NCBI GenBank assembly: GCA_044439985.1
Contig: JBITAG010000125.1
Location: 1 to 7,193, forward strand
Length of the DNA stretch: 7,193 nucleotides
Origin: JAJRXR01 sp044439985
GTDB taxonomy: Bacteria > Planctomycetota > Phycisphaerae > Phycisphaerales > UBA1924
Reading direction: 5' to 3'
In this document: one piece after another, positions 4,648 through 7,193 of the stretch
Position numbering within the stretch: position 1 is the first letter of the stretch
How the letters are laid out: each line of letters begins with the position of its first letter
The notes under the pieces: model-generated
The model's input: only the letters and a program-made list of their open reading frames with translations
Told to the model about the DNA's origin: nothing
Databases searched by the model: none
Program-made: the position numbers and the translations under genes

Positions 4648-6732
4648 TTACGGGCAGCCGGCCCCGAAGGCCCCGAGGAAGGCGATCACGTCGGAGAAGT
4701 CGTACGTCCCGAAGGGCGCCGCCAGGTCCGCCGCCGGGTCCATCGAGCCGAACGCCGTCAGGAACGCCAGGACGTCGGAGAAGTCGAGCACGTCATACGG
4801 CTCGGCCAGGTCCGCGTCGTTGCAGCCGCCCGGGACCGCCGAGAGGTTGACGTACTGCGTCCCGTCAATGGCGCTGAAGTCCACCAGGGAGACCTCGCCC
4901 AGGTTGTCCACCGCGGGCAGACCGCCGATGACCTGGTTGGAGAGGAAATCGAACCCGCTGCTGGCCACCCAGCCGGCGAGGAGGATGTCCTGGCTCCCGT
5001 CCCAGCCAAGCTCGGCCAGGTCCACGGAGAACTCGATGCCCGTGTTGACGTTGGGGGCGTCGGCCACGCTCGGCATCGGCGCGTCGAACGCCGTCACGCC
5101 ACCCACGTTCGAGTTGTCGATGTTGACCTCGAGCAGGCCAGCCGGCGGGAGCGAGCCCGAGGGGAGGTTGCCCATGAGGATGTCGAGCCCGACATCGACC
5201 GACGCCGCGGGGGCGTAGTTCGAGTAGAGGTTCGCCAGGAACCCGTCCTGCTCGTCGAACTGCGGGCCGGAGAAGTCCATGAGCTGGACCGGGTCCATCA
5301 CGGGCGCCCCGGTCCCGTCGGTCACAAACCCGCCGAAGTACGAGCCGTAGTCCGCGGTGAGCAGGAAGAACGGATCGAGCAGCACGCCGTCCGTGCGGAT
5401 CACCGCGGCGTCGACGAAGTTCTGCAGGTTGCCCGTGCCGCCGTCCACGCCCATGTTCACGTTGATCCAGTAGTTGGCGGTGAACGGGGGGTCGAAGACG
5501 AGGTCCGCCATCCGGTTCAGGCCGTTGAAGCTGATATCGATGTTGTCGTTGCGGAGCGTGCCCTGGCCGCCGGGCGCACAGTCGATGAAGAAGTTGATCT
5601 TGTTGAAGTTCGCCTCGGCGTTGGCGCCGACGAAGACGTACAGACGCCCCATCACGCCCTCGGAGCTGTCGATGTACGCGCGGACGTTGTTGATCTCGGA
5701 GCCGTAACCCCAGTCCGCGTCCGGCGCCATCGGCGACGCCAGCGAGGCCGTCCCGATCACGCCCGCGATGTTCGAGTTATCCACGCCCATCGCGTACCCG
5801 CCGGAGAGGGCGCCCGCGTTCGAGGCGCCGTACCCCGCCAGCGAGCCCTGGTCGTCGATGCTCCCGCCGATCGGACCGGCGTGCAGACGAGGAACATTCG
5901 GCGTGGTGCCGTCGTCCCCGTCATCGTTCCACGCGTCCGCCGAGACGAGGAAGTCCGCCCCGAAGCCCGCGTCGAACGCAAGGCCGGACTGGCCATCGAT
6001 GATGAACCCGCCCGCGCCCGAGCCGGAGCCCAGCACCGTCGAGCCGGTACCGGCGCTCGCGTCCGCGTCGATGTACAGGTCGAGCCCGTTCCCGTTCGCC
6101 TCGAGGTTGCCCGCGATGAACAGGTACAGGTTCGTGCCGTCCGTCGCCGCGTAGACCGCGTCGATCTCCGACCCCCCACCACCGATCTCCGTGCCGTCGG
6201 TCGAGTCGCCGAAGCCCGTGAAGTTGGTCTGGAGGAACTGCGCCGCGCCGTAGTTGGCGTCGAGCTGACCATCGACGACGATGGCGCCCGCGTTGGCGGT
6301 GATGCTCGTGTGCTGCGTGCCGCCCAACGCCGTGAAGTCCGGCGCGCCCCCGAGGTTGTTCGTGTCGATCGGCAGATCGCCCGCGTGGACGAGCTGGTTG
6401 GACATGAACGTGCGATCGCCGGAGTTGACCCAGCCGGCGAGCTGGAAGGTGGAGGTCCCGCCGGAGGACTCGAGCGCCCCGCCGATCGCGGTCAGCGGGA
6501 TGCAGATCTCCACACCCGTCATCACGTCGCCGGGAGGATCGCCGAAGTCGCCTCCGGTGAACTCGCCCGCCTCGCTGTCCCCGAACGCGGTCGGCTGGTT
6601 CTGCGACCAGAGCACGTCGCTGTAGAACGCGCCCTCGGTTCCGGGGTCGTACACGCCGTCGACAACGGGCTGGGCCAGAGCCGACCCGGCCAGGGCGGCG
6701 AGGCTCGCCGCGGAGACAACAGTCTTTCGCAT
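4648..6732 (-). CDS. Secreted GC-type dockerin-tagged surface protein with duplicated domains
   Basis: This 694-residue exported protein has no known enzymatic role. A signal peptide covers residues 1-20 (ending GSALA). The C-terminal 60 residues form a GC-type dockerin: GGC at 635-637, DFSDVLAFLTAFG (650-662), DFSDVIAFLGAFG (678-690) and a final GCP. The two acidic repeats are likely calcium-binding, and Cys637/Cys693 may pair. The body has two repeated modules. A (70-145) and A' (561-632) share TGVE/TGIE, LAGWV, FMSNQ/FLSNQ and GTQ. X (about 187-325) and X' (about 344-545) share GSEI, LYLFIAGNLEAN / LYVFVGANAEAN, a xxFID strand, and VDNSNIAGV / IDNSNVGGV. The protein is strikingly acidic, with only two lysines, one of them in the signal peptide. 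The start is supported by AGGGAG 8 nt upstream. It is probably a cell-surface or S-layer-like structural or binding protein (inference); no cohesin partner is visible. The long plus-strand frame over it is a GC shadow. Confidence 0.85.
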   Translation of the reverse strand: MRKTVVSAASLAALAGSALAQPVVDGVYDPGTEGAFYSDVLWSQNQPTAFGDSEAGEFTGGDFGDPPGDVMTGVEICIPLTAIGGALESSGGTSTFQLAGWVNSGDRTFMSNQLVHAGDLPIDTNNLGGAPDFTALGGTQHTSITANAGAIVVDGQLDANYGAAQFLQTNFTGFGDSTDGTEIGGGGSEIDAVYAATDGTNLYLFIAGNLEANGNGLDLYIDADASAGTGSTVLGSGSGAGGFIIDGQSGLAFDAGFGADFLVSADAWNDDGDDGTTPNVPRLHAGPIGGSIDDQGSLAGYGASNAGALSGGYAMGVDNSNIAGVIGTASLASPMAPDADWGYGSEINNVRAYIDSSEGVMGRLYVFVGANAEANFNKINFFIDCAPGGQGTLRNDNIDISFNGLNRMADLVFDPPFTANYWINVNMGVDGGTGNLQNFVDAAVIRTDGVLLDPFFLLTADYGSYFGGFVTDGTGAPVMDPVQLMDFSGPQFDEQDGFLANLYSNYAPAASVDVGLDILMGNLPSGSLPPAGLLEVNIDNSNVGGVTAFDAPMPSVADAPNVNTGIEFSVDLAELGWDGSQDILLAGWVASSGFDFLSNQVIGGLPAVDNLGEVSLVDFSAIDGTQYVNLSAVPGGCNDADLAEPYDVLDFSDVLAFLTAFGSMDPAADLAAPFGTYDFSDVIAFLGAFGAGCP

Positions 6733-6862
6733 CTTGAATCTCCCTCTGCGTCTTCAACACCCCGTGAAACAAACGTTTTCACGAAGCGACCGGTTTCCAG
6801 GCGCGAACGCGCCCATTTCCTCTTGTTCCGGGCCGGTTTTGGCCCAACGCGCCAGCCTAGCG
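6733..6862 (-). promoter_or_regulatory. Leader and candidate promoter of the dockerin-protein gene
   Basis: Minus-strand CGCTAGGCT (6862-6854) contains a TAGGCT -10-like box identical to that of the PEP-CTERM gene, which would give a start near 6847 and a leader of about 115 nt. No good -35 is seen. The leader can form two hairpins, GGGCC-GGTTTT-GGCCC (6830-6845) and GGCGCG-AA-CGCGCC (6800-6813), and contains the inverted repeat at 6763-6783. The Shine-Dalgarno AGGGAG lies just before the ATG. A promoter closer to the gene cannot be excluded. Confidence 0.4.
6763..6783. promoter_or_regulatory. Operator-like inverted repeat CGTGAAA-n7-TTTCACG
   Basis: The arms are perfect 7-bp inverted repeats around CAAACGT. 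Nested inside is AAACGTTT, and the 11-mer CAAACGTTTTC (6770-6780) is identical to the minus-strand sequence at the PEP-CTERM promoter. It lies 31 bp upstream of the dockerin-protein ATG, downstream of the candidate -10. It is probably a transcription-factor site; the factor is unknown. Confidence 0.5.
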
Positions 6863-6973
6863 TCGTCGTCCCCGATGCACCAGAGACACACCCGCAGGAG
6901 GTCCAGATTTCACGTTTGAGGTCCGATCTGACCCCCCTCGCTCCGCGTGTTCGCCACCTGCTCGGGTCTGGAT

Positions 6974-6987
6974 TGGAAACGGTTTCA
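6974..6987. promoter_or_regulatory. LacI/CcpA-like operator candidate
   Basis: TGGAAACGGTTTCA matches the CcpA-type consensus TGnAAnCGnTnnCA at all fixed positions and also contains the 5-bp inverted repeat GAAAC-G-GTTTC. It lies about 20 bp upstream of a candidate rightward -35, about 110 bp upstream of the dockerin gene's candidate -10, and about 240 bp from its start codon. Confidence 0.4.
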
Positions 6988-7007
6988 TGCCTCCCCCCAC
7001 CCTCCCG

Positions 7008-7037
7008 TTGACGTCCCCGCAACGTTCTGATTATGTT
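7008..7037 (+). promoter_or_regulatory. Possible sigma70-type promoter reading rightward
   Basis: TTGACG (7008-7013), an 18-nt spacer and TATGTT (7032-7037) resemble a housekeeping promoter (5/6 and 4/6 matches), with a start near 7044. No start codon for an open frame follows before the window ends, so any target gene lies beyond the right edge. Confidence 0.35.
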
Positions 7038-7090
7038 GTGCCCTTGGCTTGAACGCACCGGGTCCGCCGATCCGAGCGTTCCGCCCGAGG

Positions 7091-7193
7091 ACACCCCCCC
7101 GCAGGATCTGGGCCGGCCGCCCGCGCCGGCGCGCGGGCGCAGGCAGCGCGGGGCGGGGGGGGGGGGGCAGCGGCGCCCGGGGCTGGGGGCGCC
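7091..7193. repeat. Extreme G/C low-complexity end with poly-G run and hairpins
   Basis: The last hundred bases are almost only G and C. They contain a 7-C run, a 13-G run (7155-7167), the inverted repeat GCCCGCGC-CGGC-GCGCGGGC (7119-7138) and GGCGCCC/GGGCGCC (7172-7193). The composition differs abruptly from the region just to the left. It may be a real hard-to-sequence element or an unreliable contig end. Confidence 0.6.

Larger units (their letters stand above)
6863..7090. other. Intergenic region without a recognisable gene
   Basis: I see no coding frame with a plausible start, composition or motif here; open frames on both strands are chance or shadows. The stretch holds one LacI/CcpA-like palindrome (6974-6987) and a possible rightward promoter (7008-7037). 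It is less GC-extreme than the flanks and contains ATTATGTTG, as expected for a control region. Confidence 0.5.

Noticed and set aside
3746..5218. A 490-codon plus-strand open frame across the esterase and dockerin genes
   Set aside because: It spans two minus-strand genes and a strong terminator and has no recognisable domain.
6785..6798. Fourth operator-like site (minus-strand TGGAAACCGGTCGC)
   Set aside because: It shares TGGAAAC with the site at 6974-6987, but its centre is shifted by one base and the second half does not match; at most a half-site.
4531..7011. An 826-codon open frame on the plus strand opposite the dockerin-protein gene
   Set aside because: It is antisense to a gene with signal peptide, repeats and dockerin. 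Its translation is Arg/Val/Glu-rich without motifs, typical of a shadow frame in GC-rich DNA.
6987..7052. Short plus-strand frame starting at ATG 6987
   Set aside because: It is only 21 codons, has no Shine-Dalgarno, and runs through the candidate promoter.
1..7193. CRISPR arrays, tRNA/rRNA genes, insertion sequences, transposase or integrase genes
   Set aside because: No regularly spaced direct repeats, no cloverleaf or rRNA-like segments, and no mobile-element proteins or terminal repeats were seen on either strand.

Overview
The window looks like a piece of a GC-rich chromosome from a planctomycete, most likely class Phycisphaerae. The main reason is the pair of C-terminal anchoring signals on secreted proteins. 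One protein ends in a VPAPS...hydrophobic...ARRRR tail (PEP-CTERM type). Another ends in a 'GC-type' dockerin: it opens with GGC, carries two DFSDV(I/L)AFL repeats and closes with GCP, a style I associate with Phycisphaerae. This assignment comes from protein style, not from a database search.

Layout. (1) Positions 1-619, minus strand: the first 206 codons of a diacylglycerol-kinase/YegS-type lipid kinase, GTG-started and cut by the left edge. (2) Positions 677-2307, plus strand: a housekeeping pair, type I methionine aminopeptidase followed 8 bp later by trpA (tryptophan synthase alpha), with trpA's Shine-Dalgarno at the map stop codon. The pair ends at a hairpin terminator (2331-2362) shared with the convergent gene. 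(3) Positions 2386-6732, minus strand: three consecutive secreted-protein genes. In transcription order they are a 694-aa dockerin-tagged surface protein with duplicated domains, a strong terminator, a 424-aa secreted alpha/beta-hydrolase esterase with an N-terminal CBM20-like domain, and a 244-aa PEP-CTERM protein with a WGR-containing beta-type domain. (4) Positions 6733-7193: no gene. This stretch holds the leader and candidate promoter of the dockerin gene, operator-like palindromes, a possible rightward promoter, and an extreme G/C low-complexity end.

How the parts relate. The left part is core metabolism (protein N-terminal processing, tryptophan synthesis, lipid phosphorylation). The right part looks like a small secretome block, possibly for carbohydrate or ester handling at the cell surface. 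Its three genes share a near-identical CGCTAG(G/A)CT box upstream. The two anchored-protein genes also have palindromes centred on AAACG in their upstream regions that resemble LacI/CcpA-type operators. Start sites fall into two classes: trpA and the two anchored-protein genes have good Shine-Dalgarno sites, while the lipid kinase, map and esterase have a TAnnnT box only 6-8 nt before the start codon and little or no Shine-Dalgarno, which suggests leaderless mRNAs. I saw no mobile element, CRISPR array, tRNA or rRNA. Apart from the secreted block and its control sites, the window is ordinary.
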